Source: Nitrospirota bacterium
GTDB taxonomy: Bacteria; Nitrospirota; Nitrospiria; Nitrospirales; Nitrospiraceae
Direction of reading: 5' to 3'
Length of the DNA: 64,000 nucleotides
Assembly: GCA_030682135.1 (NCBI GenBank)
Contig: JAUXQT010000100.1
Coordinates: forward strand, 87,366-151,365
Shown: piece by piece, positions 56,147-64,000 of the stretch
How positions within the stretch are numbered: the stretch's first letter is position 1
How the letters are laid out: each line of letters begins with the position of its first letter
The notes under the pieces: model-generated
Told to the model about the DNA's origin: nothing
The model's database searches: none
Seen by the model: the letters and a program-made list of their open reading frames with translations, nothing else
Made by a program: the position numbers and the translations under genes

Positions 56147-57476
56147 ACCAGGGTGGCGACCCAATCACCCCGGAACTGGTAAGGACTTCGAGCGCCCTTC
56201 GCGCTTCTTGAATTTTCTCTTCTGCAGACCGGCGCAGTTCATCGGAGCTCTTCCGCAACTGCGCAATGCCCTGCTCTTGCGCTTTCATGGCTGTCGCCAC
56301 CGCCACTCGCGGGACCACCTCCCATTCGTCCATGGTCGGCAAAATATATTCTTCTGTGAGCCCCCTGGCCTCGGCGCAGCTCGCCAACTCGTGCGCCGCA
56401 GCCATGGCCATCTCGTCCGTGATGGTGCGGGCCCGCACATCGAGAGCCCCTCGAAAGATGCCGGGGAAGACCAGTGAATTGTTGACTTGGTTGGGAAAGT
56501 CGCTCCGCCCCGTCGCCACGATCCGCGCCCCTGCTTCCTGCGCCTCCCAGGGCCAAACCTCGGGAACCGGATTCGCACAGGCAAATACAATGGCGTCCTT
56601 GGCCATCGCGTGAACCCATTCCGGTTTGATGATACCCCCGGCTGAAAAGGCGACACAGACATCCGCGCCCCGCAATGCCTCAGCAATCCCGCCCTGCAGG
56701 CCTGAAGGATTCGTCTCCTGACAAATTCGCCACTGCTCGGTATAGGCCGGGTCCCTTTCATAGTCCTGCCGATGACGTCCCAGCATTCCACCCAAGTCGC
56801 AAGCCAGGATTGAAGCAGGCACAGCCCCGCTGGCTGTGAGAAACCGGTAGGTCGGCACGTTGGCAGCTCCCATGCCGATCATCGCGATGCGGACCTTGCC
56901 TATCGCCTTTCCCACCACCTTCAGGGCATTGAGCAGGGCAGCCAGAAGGACGGTCCCTGTTCCCTGCTGATCGTCGTGCCATACAGGGATGGTACTGGCT
57001 TTTCGACAGGCCTCAAGGATATGGAAACATTTGGGCATGGAGATATCTTCGAGGTTGATCCCGCCGAAGGAGGGCTCCAGGAGTTTGACCGTCCGAATGA
57101 TCTCCGCCGGATCTTTGGTTCCGAGACAGATCGGCACCGCATCCACCCCGCCCAGATACTTGAAGAGCAGCGCCTTGCCTTCCATCACCGGCAATCCTGC
57201 TTCCGGGCCGATGTCGCCCAAGCCAAGAACTCTGGTGCCGTCCGAGATAACCGCAATGGAATTCGCCTTGTTCGTGTACTGGTACACCAGTTCAGGCTTC
57301 CGCTGAATCGCGCGGCAGGGGGCTGCGACTCCCGGTGTGTACCAGATCGAGAAATCCTCAATCCCCCGAATCGGACATTTGAGCGCTGTTTGGATCTTGC
57401 CCTTGTAGAAGGCATGAAGCCGCAACGCCTCTTCGGCCGGTTTCTGGGCTTTCGCGAGCAATTCTTCACGTGTCAT
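56145..57476 (-). CDS. NAD(P)-dependent malic enzyme
   Basis: YTPGVAAPCRAI; VISDGTRVLGLGDIGPEAGLPVMEGKA; HDDQQGTGTVLLAALLNAL. Confidence 0.97.
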   Translation of the reverse strand: MTREELLAKAQKPAEEALRLHAFYKGKIQTALKCPIRGIEDFSIWYTPGVAAPCRAIQRKPELVYQYTNKANSIAVISDGTRVLGLGDIGPEAGLPVMEGKALLFKYLGGVDAVPICLGTKDPAEIIRTVKLLEPSFGGINLEDISMPKCFHILEACRKASTIPVWHDDQQGTGTVLLAALLNALKVVGKAIGKVRIAMIGMGAANVPTYRFLTASGAVPASILACDLGGMLGRHRQDYERDPAYTEQWRICQETNPSGLQGGIAEALRGADVCVAFSAGGIIKPEWVHAMAKDAIVFACANPVPEVWPWEAQEAGARIVATGRSDFPNQVNNSLVFPGIFRGALDVRARTITDEMAMAAAHELASCAEARGLTEEYILPTMDEWEVVPRVAVATAMKAQEQGIAQLRKSSDELRRSAEEKIQEARRALEVLTSSGVIGSPPW

Positions 57477-57675
57477 AGAACCATTCTTTCACCACTAGCG
57501 AATTTTGGACACCTGCCGCTCGCCGCCTTGAAATGAAAAGGGAATTCTGGCATCACTGACGACACCACAATCCCCCTACAAACATTCGAGCGCGACCAGC
57601 TCCGCACACAAAACTCTCATACAGCCTGGGTCACAATCGAGGGTGACCGCCTGAAGGCATGTTGAGCACATCTTG

Positions 57676-57915
57676 CTAATTCAACCGAGAGTGGCCTGAA
57701 CCGGCACAAGCCGGTTCGGTTTCTTGTCGCGCATCCTGCTGCTGACGATGGGCCAGAACCACCTGATCGACCCGGTCACCGCACGTCACGCAGTGCCATT
57801 CCAGTCCTCTGGTCTCAAGCGCAAATTCCGACACCATGAGCCCGCCGCAACGATGGCAGCAATCGAGCGCTCGTGGCTTGGCTTGTTTCGTGTTTGTGGC
57901 CACTGATCCTTTCAT
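57676..57915 (-). CDS. Small zinc-ribbon-like protein
   Basis: CCHRCGGLMVSEFALETRGLEWHCVTCGDRVD (CxxC...CxxC). Confidence 0.6.
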   Translation of the reverse strand: MKGSVATNTKQAKPRALDCCHRCGGLMVSEFALETRGLEWHCVTCGDRVDQVVLAHRQQQDARQETEPACAGSGHSRLN

Positions 57916-57964
57916 ATTGTTCTCCTTCCTTGCCTCTGTGAGAGACAGCCGACGTGAATAGGAC

Positions 57965-59296
57965 TCATCCCTTTCTGGCTTGGCCGATCACGCCTGCCAA
58001 CAGATCCCTGAAGCCCGGCGCCCCCAGCTCTTCAAAACGATATGTCACCCGGCATGTCGGCTGCTTGATAGAGATGATTCGGCGTAAGTCAACCGGGGTC
58101 GCGATCAGGACGACATCGCAGGGAACCCGGTTGATCGTGTCCTCCAGCTCCCGGACCTGTGTCGCACCGTAGCCCATGGCTGGAACCAGGTTGCCGATAT
58201 GCGGGTACTGAGTGAAGGTCTGCTGGATCGTCCCGACGGCATAGGGCCTGGGATCGACTAACTCACTGGCTCCCTGCTGCTTGGCGGCAAGCACACCAGC
58301 GCCGAAACTCATGCCTCCGTGAGTGAGCGTCGGGCCATCCTCGACGACGAGCACCCGTTTCCCCTTGATCAGATGGGGGTAATCGACCGTGACCGGCATC
58401 GCCGTTTCGAGGACCGTCGCCGCCGGATTGAACTGCCGGATGTTCGCCCGCACCTCGCGAACCTGCTCCGGACTGGCCGTGTCCATCTTGGTGAGGACCA
58501 GCACATCGGCACGGAGCAGGTTGACCTCGCCAGGGAAATAGGTCCGCTCATGACCGGCCCGGTGTGGATCGACCAGGACAATCTCCAGGTCTGACAGGAA
58601 AAATGGCACATCGTTATTACCGCCGTCCCATACGAGCACGTCCGCTTCTCGTTCTGCCTCCCGCAGGATGCGTTCATAGTCCACGCCAGCGAAGACCACG
58701 TGCCCATCCCGAATATGCGGCTCGTATTCCTCCATCTCCTCGATCGTGCAGTCGGCCGCACGGAGATCCTCGAGACAGGCAAAACGCTGCACCGCTTGCT
58801 TGGCCAAATCCCCGTAGGGCATGGGATGCCGGATGACTGCAACGCGGAGTCCTTCCTCGCACAGCAGGGATGCAATCTTGCGAGTTGCCGGACTCTTCCC
58901 CGCTCCGGTCCTGACGGCACAGACCGACACGACAGGCTTCTTCGCGGCGACCATGGTGCGGCGCCCGCCCAACAGGCTGAAGTCGGCCCCCGCGGACAAT
59001 ACCCGCGAGGCCTGATGCATGACGGCTTCGTGAGAGACATCGCTGTAGGCGAAAATAACCTGATCGACCCTATAGGCCGCGATCAAAGACTCAAGTTCCT
59101 CCTCGGGATGAATCGGGATGCCCTCAGGATACAAGGAGCCTGCCAGCGCAGGAGGATAGCGACGCCCCGCAATGTTAGGAATCTGCGCTGCGGTGAAGGC
59201 GACGACTCGATACTCAGGACGGTCGCGAAACACCACGTTGAAGTTATGGAAATCTCGGCCGGCCGCTCCCATGATCAGCACAGTAATAACAGGCAT
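57965..59296 (-). CDS. Cyclic 2,3-diphosphoglycerate synthetase-like GTPase
   Basis: VLIMGAAGRDFHNFNVVFRDRPEYRVVAFTAAQIPNIAGRRYPP; CAVRTGAGKS; VWDGGNNDVPFF; VLTKMD. Confidence 0.88.
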   Translation of the reverse strand: MPVITVLIMGAAGRDFHNFNVVFRDRPEYRVVAFTAAQIPNIAGRRYPPALAGSLYPEGIPIHPEEELESLIAAYRVDQVIFAYSDVSHEAVMHQASRVLSAGADFSLLGGRRTMVAAKKPVVSVCAVRTGAGKSPATRKIASLLCEEGLRVAVIRHPMPYGDLAKQAVQRFACLEDLRAADCTIEEMEEYEPHIRDGHVVFAGVDYERILREAEREADVLVWDGGNNDVPFFLSDLEIVLVDPHRAGHERTYFPGEVNLLRADVLVLTKMDTASPEQVREVRANIRQFNPAATVLETAMPVTVDYPHLIKGKRVLVVEDGPTLTHGGMSFGAGVLAAKQQGASELVDPRPYAVGTIQQTFTQYPHIGNLVPAMGYGATQVRELEDTINRVPCDVVLIATPVDLRRIISIKQPTCRVTYRFEELGAPGFRDLLAGVIGQARKG

Positions 59297-59384
59297 ACCC
59301 GTACTCCCCCCTCAAACAACACCCTCGTCGAGCCGGAATTCCCCCCGATAACAAAGCAACAGTGATGCCTCCCTCACGAGAAGA

Positions 59385-59542
59385 TACCCAGTCCCCCACT
59401 GCGTGCGTCCAACGAAGGTTGGTTCATCTGGTCTATCTGGTTTGTTGGTGGGACCGGATATTCATCCAGAAGAACCAGATAGACCAGCCAACCAGACAGA
59501 CGAGCCCGTGCGCGTTGCGCGAGCACAGAAGATCATCAGCCT
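59385..59542. repeat. Degenerate F1 element with a second hairpin nested in its tip
   Basis: Core ctgcgtgcgtccaacga ... gtgcgcgttgcgcgagcaca; inner CTGGTCTATCTGGTT / AACCAGATAGACCAG. Confidence 0.65.
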
Positions 59543-59803
59543 CCATCCCCGCCCAACTGTAGCCATTTACCGCAACCTGCATCCTCGGGGATGTGGCACG
59601 TTGCCCCGTTCGAGTTTTCCTCGTGCCTACCAGACAGGCGGATGCACCTATCCACTTGATTCCACCAGCAAAACACAGAGTACGGCCCTATTTCCCGACG
59701 ACCCTTTCCTGGCTCGCCCTATGCAGGCATTGACGGTAGTACGAAGCATGATCAGCATGCGAGAGAAGAGCATCATTCAGTCTCAAGAAGGAAGGGAACG
59801 TCT

Positions 59804-60649
59804 ATGAATCTTCAGTCCGGGAACACGGTAGGGCATTTCATGCATCGATACTTGGAAGTCGTCCCACCCGCGACCACAATTGTGGAAGCCGCAGAGCGCA
59901 TGCGAGAGAAAAGCCTTGGCTCTCTGTTGGTCGAGTCGACCGACGCAGAGGGTCGGATGACCCGTGAGTCCGGGATCGTGACCGAGACGGACTTAATTCG
60001 AAAGGTGCTCGCCAAAGGAATCGATCCTTCCCTGACGATGGTGGATCAGATCATGACCAGTCCGCTGCTGACGATCGCACCGGATCGCCCCATGCTGGAT
60101 GCCAGCCATCTGATGGAAACGAACCATGTCCGCTATCTCTGCGTCTCGGACAAGGATGAAATCGTCGGGGTGATTTCAGTCCGGGACCTCGCGCGCTATT
60201 TTGTCGATTCAGAAGGGGGCCCCGTCCATGACCTCGACAATGTGTACCGGCCCCTCAGCCTGCTCATGCACCAGATGCTGGAAACCATTGCGAGTGAACG
60301 GACGGTGCTGGAGGCGGCGCAGAGGATGGCAGAGAAGCGGATCGGCTCGCTCCTCGTGATGGAGGCTGGAGAAATGGTCGGGATCGTGACCGAGACCGAT
60401 GTGGTGAGGAAAGGGATGGCGTCTCATCTCCCTGCGAACAGCACCACCGTCGGGACTGTGATGAACTATCCCCTGATTCAGGTCGACATCAACCGTACCG
60501 TTCGCGACGCCAGCCGGCTCATGGCCGAGGAACGGATTCGCCACCTCGCAGTGACAGAGGACAACAAGGTGGTCGGCATTGTATCTGTGCGGGACCTGGT
60601 GAAGATGGTCTCCGTGAGAGACAAACCCCGGTTCCTTCGCCAGCCATAA
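59804..60649 (+). CDS. Protein with four CBS motifs
   Basis: Repeated ...EAAERMREKSLGSLLV.. / ..DASRLMAEERIRHLAVTEDNKVVGIVSVRDLV. Confidence 0.95.
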   Translation: MNLQSGNTVGHFMHRYLEVVPPATTIVEAAERMREKSLGSLLVESTDAEGRMTRESGIVTETDLIRKVLAKGIDPSLTMVDQIMTSPLLTIAPDRPMLDASHLMETNHVRYLCVSDKDEIVGVISVRDLARYFVDSEGGPVHDLDNVYRPLSLLMHQMLETIASERTVLEAAQRMAEKRIGSLLVMEAGEMVGIVTETDVVRKGMASHLPANSTTVGTVMNYPLIQVDINRTVRDASRLMAEERIRHLAVTEDNKVVGIVSVRDLVKMVSVRDKPRFLRQP

Positions 60650-60744
60650 CGACACTCGTCTCCCTCACCTCAGCGGAGAGAGCCGGAGTCGGGAGTCTTC
60701 ATGGCCCCGTGCCGGCGAGAACCTCCTACCCGTTTTCTTTCTTC

Positions 60745-60835
60745 TCACGGACGGACCTCCAAGCGATTGTCGACCTTGTCGACCCCGAAGACATACCAGG
60801 CATCGAACTCGGTCATCCCCTTCCAAGGTGACCAT
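60745..60835 (-). pseudogene. Fragment of the BON-domain gene 3' end
   Basis: cggacctccaagcgattgtcgaccttgtcgaccccgaagacataccaggcatcgaactcgg matches 40861-40920 at near identity. Confidence 0.8.
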
Positions 60836-60912
60836 GGCCTGATTGAATGGTTTCATGCTCGTGCGCACCTTCCACCTTCACACGTGCAGAGCCCTGTGAT
60901 CGCAGACGTCCC

Positions 60913-61539
60913 TCAGACCCTCGCCGGAAACCACACCAAGAGGAGCGTCATGACCCGCTCATGTTCGGCCTGGCATTGGCGCTCGTCGGCCATCGGTTTG
61001 CTCAACGCAACAGCCAGGACCTTGATCGTCTCGCGCGCGTCCTGCCAGGCAACCTCAGCCTGCCCATCCCGCGCGGTACGAGAGGTGAGCATGGCCTCCT
61101 CGCGGTCACGGAACATCACGTCCAACAAGGCCATCCAAACCGTCTGGTGCAAGGGAGGCCATCCATCAAAGGTTTCGAACACCAACGGTCGTGCGGAGTT
61201 CAGAAAATGGGAACATATTCTGAGATGCCAACCAGCGCCGAGGCGAAACGCATCACGAGAGGCAGGTGCCGCTACGCCATCGCTGACCGGAGATCTCCCA
61301 CCCTCGCTGCCTGGCAGAGAGAACAGATAGGCATGTTGTATCCGCTTGAACCGAGCGACCTCATGGTCGTCCGACAACGACGAGGCCCCCTCCCGGCCGG
61401 CAGAGCCGTCGCATGCGAAGGTGCCCAGCAAGAGATCGTGATGGCCCGCAAAGAGGGGTTTCAGCAACGGAAGCGAGGCTTCCTCTTCCTGCGTGAGCAG
61501 CAGCCTGTCCTTCTGTCGGTTATCCTGTCCGTTCATCAC
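60913..61539 (-). CDS. Hypothetical protein
   Basis: Open frame on the same strand as the regulator genes; no family recognised. Confidence 0.35.
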   Translation of the reverse strand: MMNGQDNRQKDRLLLTQEEEASLPLLKPLFAGHHDLLLGTFACDGSAGREGASSLSDDHEVARFKRIQHAYLFSLPGSEGGRSPVSDGVAAPASRDAFRLGAGWHLRICSHFLNSARPLVFETFDGWPPLHQTVWMALLDVMFRDREEAMLTSRTARDGQAEVAWQDARETIKVLAVALSKPMADERQCQAEHERVMTLLLVWFPARV

Positions 61540-61596
61540 GATCTTTCTGGCTCCATCGATTGACCTCCTACGAGCCCATGGCGGCCCTCGCTTCTG

Positions 61597-62049
61597 CTAC
61601 GACACCCTGGTCGACAGGTTCTCTCCCTCGGCACGTTCCCAGGCCTCTCGTTCCCCCACACCATGCCCGAGATAACGATCGCCCGCGAGCACATGCTGCA
61701 GGGCTTGCGGCAGTTCCGTATAGAGAGACGTTCGTTTCAGGAGATACCCGCGGGCTCCCGCCTTAAAGGCTAAGGTCACGTAGACCGGCTCCCGATGAAC
61801 CGTCAGCACGATCACCTTGCTCTGCGGGACACAGGCCTGCAGCGCGCGCGTGGCGTCCAGCCCATTCATCGTCGGCATCGAGATATCCAAGATAATAATG
61901 TCCGGCTCCAGCCGGATGGCCGCTTCGATAAGCGGCTGCCCGTCCGTCACCATGCCCACCACCTCACCCAAACCGTCTTCCAGCAAGCCGCGTAGCGCGC
62001 TCAACAATTCAGGATGGTCGTCGGCGAGCAAGATTCGTGGCTTCGTCAT
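61597..62049 (-). CDS. Response regulator receiver protein lacking an output domain
   Basis: PRILLADDHPELL...IIILDISMPTMNGLDATRAL...IVLTVHREPVYVTLAFKAGARGYLLKRT, stops shortly after REC. Confidence 0.88.
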   Translation of the reverse strand: MTKPRILLADDHPELLSALRGLLEDGLGEVVGMVTDGQPLIEAAIRLEPDIIILDISMPTMNGLDATRALQACVPQSKVIVLTVHREPVYVTLAFKAGARGYLLKRTSLYTELPQALQHVLAGDRYLGHGVGEREAWERAEGENLSTRVS

Positions 62050-62203
62050 CGCGTGACGCCCTCCTCTCTTACAAGGGGAACCTCTCGTTATCGTAGACGG
62101 CTTGGGAGAATGGTGGAACTAGGAAGAACCCTGGCACCGCGGGAGAATCCTACTAGCGCGAGTAGTCATAGGGTGCAGAAGAAGCTGGAAAAAACGAGGT
62201 GAA

Positions 62204-62370
62204 CAGGATGCTCAAACAGGCCGTCCAGCAAGGCCGCAACCTTCTATCACTCACTAAGGGGTGGCTGGGATGATCCCCACTGCGCGCGTCCAACGAGGGC
62301 CTTCAGAGGCCGCGCGTTGCGCGAGCACAGGGATCGTCCCAGCTATCCCGCCCCCTTTTCAGCATCCTGC
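62204..62370. repeat. F2 element interrupted by an F1 palindrome (62258-62349)
   Basis: CAGGATGCTCAAACAGGCCGTCCAGCAAGGCCGCAAC | GGGGTGGCTGGGATGATCCC...GGGATCGTCCCAGCTATCCC | TTTTCAGCATCCTGC. Confidence 0.85.
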
Positions 62371-62373
62371 CGA

Positions 62374-63021
62374 TCAGAGGCCGGTGATGCCATGCGTAAT
62401 CGCATATTTGGTAAGGTCGGCCGTCGTGTGAAGATCCAACTGCTGCATGAGGCGGGACTTATGGAACTCCACCGTTTTGACCGAGACGCTGAGGAGCGTG
62501 GCAATCTCCTTCGTGCCATGGCCTTCGGCGACGAGCTGCAGGACTTCCCGCTGGCGCGCAGTGAGCGCGCCGGACACCGCCTCGCCTCGCTCCCCGGTGG
62601 AGGGTTTGAGGACCGAGTCCAGCACATCTTTCGTGAGCGACGGCGTCAGATAATGCTGGCCTTGGAGAACGGCCTTAATCGCCAGTCCGAGTTCCGAGGC
62701 CGCAGACCGTTTCAGGAGATAGCCGGAGGCCCCGATCTGGAACGCTTCGGTCGCATAGGTCGGGCTGGCATGCATGGTGAGAAAGATGAGCTTGCAGTCC
62801 GGCACCAGCGTGCGGAGTTGCCTGGCCGCTTCAAGCCCGTTCAAGAGCGGCATCGAGATGTCCAGGAGAATCAGATCGGGCCGCAGTGTCTGCGCCGCCT
62901 CCACCAACGATCGCCCGTCCTCCACCGTGCCCACTACGTCGCAGTCGGCCTCGACCAGCTTCCGTAAACCGGCGAGGACCAGCGAATGGTCATCGGCCAT
63001 GAGGACGCGCGGCTTCTTCAT
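62374..63021 (-). CDS. NarL/FixJ-family response regulator
   Basis: REC domain plus LTARQREVLQLVAEGHGTKEIATLLSVSVKTVEFHKSRLMQQL. Confidence 0.96.
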   Translation of the reverse strand: MKKPRVLMADDHSLVLAGLRKLVEADCDVVGTVEDGRSLVEAAQTLRPDLILLDISMPLLNGLEAARQLRTLVPDCKLIFLTMHASPTYATEAFQIGASGYLLKRSAASELGLAIKAVLQGQHYLTPSLTKDVLDSVLKPSTGERGEAVSGALTARQREVLQLVAEGHGTKEIATLLSVSVKTVEFHKSRLMQQLDLHTTADLTKYAITHGITGL

Positions 63022-63866
63022 GCACCCTCCCGAACACGTGGAATCCAGGCACAGACCTTCGTGCCTTCCGTTGGAAGGGAATGGATTCGGAGAAAGCCGC
63101 CCAGCAGACGCATACGCTCTTGCATGCTCACCAAACCGATCCCTTTCATGCGAGCGTCCTTGCCCTCAAGGTCGAACCCCTGACCGTTATCGCGCACCGA
63201 CAGACCGATCCCTTTGGACGAGCCGCTCAGCTTCACCGTCACCTCGGTCGCCCGGGCATGTTTGAGCACATTGTGCAGACTCTCCTGCATCACGCGAAAC
63301 AGATTGGTGGCCACCTCCGGCGCGAGCGTTCCAGGGACCTCTCGCGCGGTCAGCGTCACGGGCAGCCCTGTCCGCTTCATGAACTCGGTCACGTGGTCCC
63401 GCGCGGCAACCTCCAAGCCGATATGTTCGAGCAACGAAGGGTGCAGCCGGTACGCCAGATCGTGCAGGTCATCGGAGAGCTGTCCGACATGGTCCCGCAC
63501 CGCAGTGAGCTGCTGAACGACCGGCTCAGGGAAGGCATCGGGCGTACGCTCTAAGGTCTCGAGTTCGACGGCCAGCGCCGCCAATCGTTGATTGAAGTCG
63601 TCGTGCAATTCTCGCGCAATCCGCTTGCGCTCCTGCTCCTGGGCGTCGATCAGCTTCCCCGTGAGGGATTCCAGCTCCTCTTGCTTGTGACCGAGCAGGA
63701 GGAGCTGATGCTCCAACTCCAAACCCATCTTGACTCGCGGTGAGATATCCGTATGCGACACCACGACGCCTTGAGGCTCTTTCAACGAAGGCTCTTTCAA
63801 CGGAGACACCCGCATCAGGAACCAGCGCTCTTCTTCCGGCGAATGGCAGGCATATTCATGGGCGGT
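63018..63866 (-). pseudogene. NarL-type sensor histidine kinase, 5' part missing (IS30 junction)
   Basis: PAS remnant YACHSPEEERWFLMRVSPL, then RIARELHDDFNQRLAALAVELE and HATPase VTVKLSGSSKGIGLSVRDNGQGF; upstream sequence is IS30 transposase. Confidence 0.75.
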
Positions 63867-63867
63867 T

Positions 63868-64000
63868 TCAAGTTCCAAGTGCAACGGGTGAATGATGGCG
63901 CAGTTGCGCATAAACTTCCAGGGGCGTGGCAAAATCGAGGCATTTCCTCGGGCGCGTGTTCAACCGATGCGCGATGGCATTCAGCTCACGCTGGGTATAG
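63868..64000 (-). mobile_element. IS30-family transposase C-terminus (partial at window edge)
   Basis: Minus-strand translation YTQRELNAIAHRLNTRPRKCLDFATPLEVYAQLRHHSPVALGT*. Confidence 0.85.

Noticed and set aside
1-64000. tRNA/rRNA genes
   Set aside because: No convincing T-loop/acceptor combinations or rRNA signatures were recognised by eye; a tRNAscan/Infernal run would be decisive.

Overview
High-GC bacterial chromosome segment of about 60 genes. Gene content and repeat style look like Nitrospirota/Nitrospira, but this is inference only. Most of it is housekeeping or accessory metabolism: aldehyde dehydrogenase, CusBA-type efflux, two-gene SufC/SufBD, AmmeMemoRadiSam radical SAM enzyme, a giant CoA-dehydratase-activase-like protein, RtcB plus archease, malic enzyme, cyclic-2,3-DPG-synthetase-like GTPase, CBS proteins, dodecin, MlaC-like, and NarL-type two-component genes. 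No tRNA, rRNA or CRISPR array was recognised. Three things stand out. (1) A solitary, compositionally distinct 1371-aa protein (8750-12865) has an N-terminal XRE-type HTH, a conserved nuclease-like region without a Walker A motif, and a long alpha-helical C-terminus. Two tandem AACAC-N6-GTGTT-type palindromes overlap its promoter region. It looks like a self-regulated single-gene defence or effector system. (2) There is a dense set of non-coding palindromic repeats. Family F1 is a 90-100 bp long hairpin with a conserved core and compensating variable arms, arranged in clusters and nested. Family F2 is a ~125 bp element with terminal inverted repeats that often abuts stop codons. A third class is made of palindromes whose arms are written in 7-nt periodic words. 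These elements insert into one another. (3) Small degradation scars are visible: VOC and BON gene fragments, a REC-only regulator, and an IS30-type transposase end that truncates a sensor kinase at the right edge.
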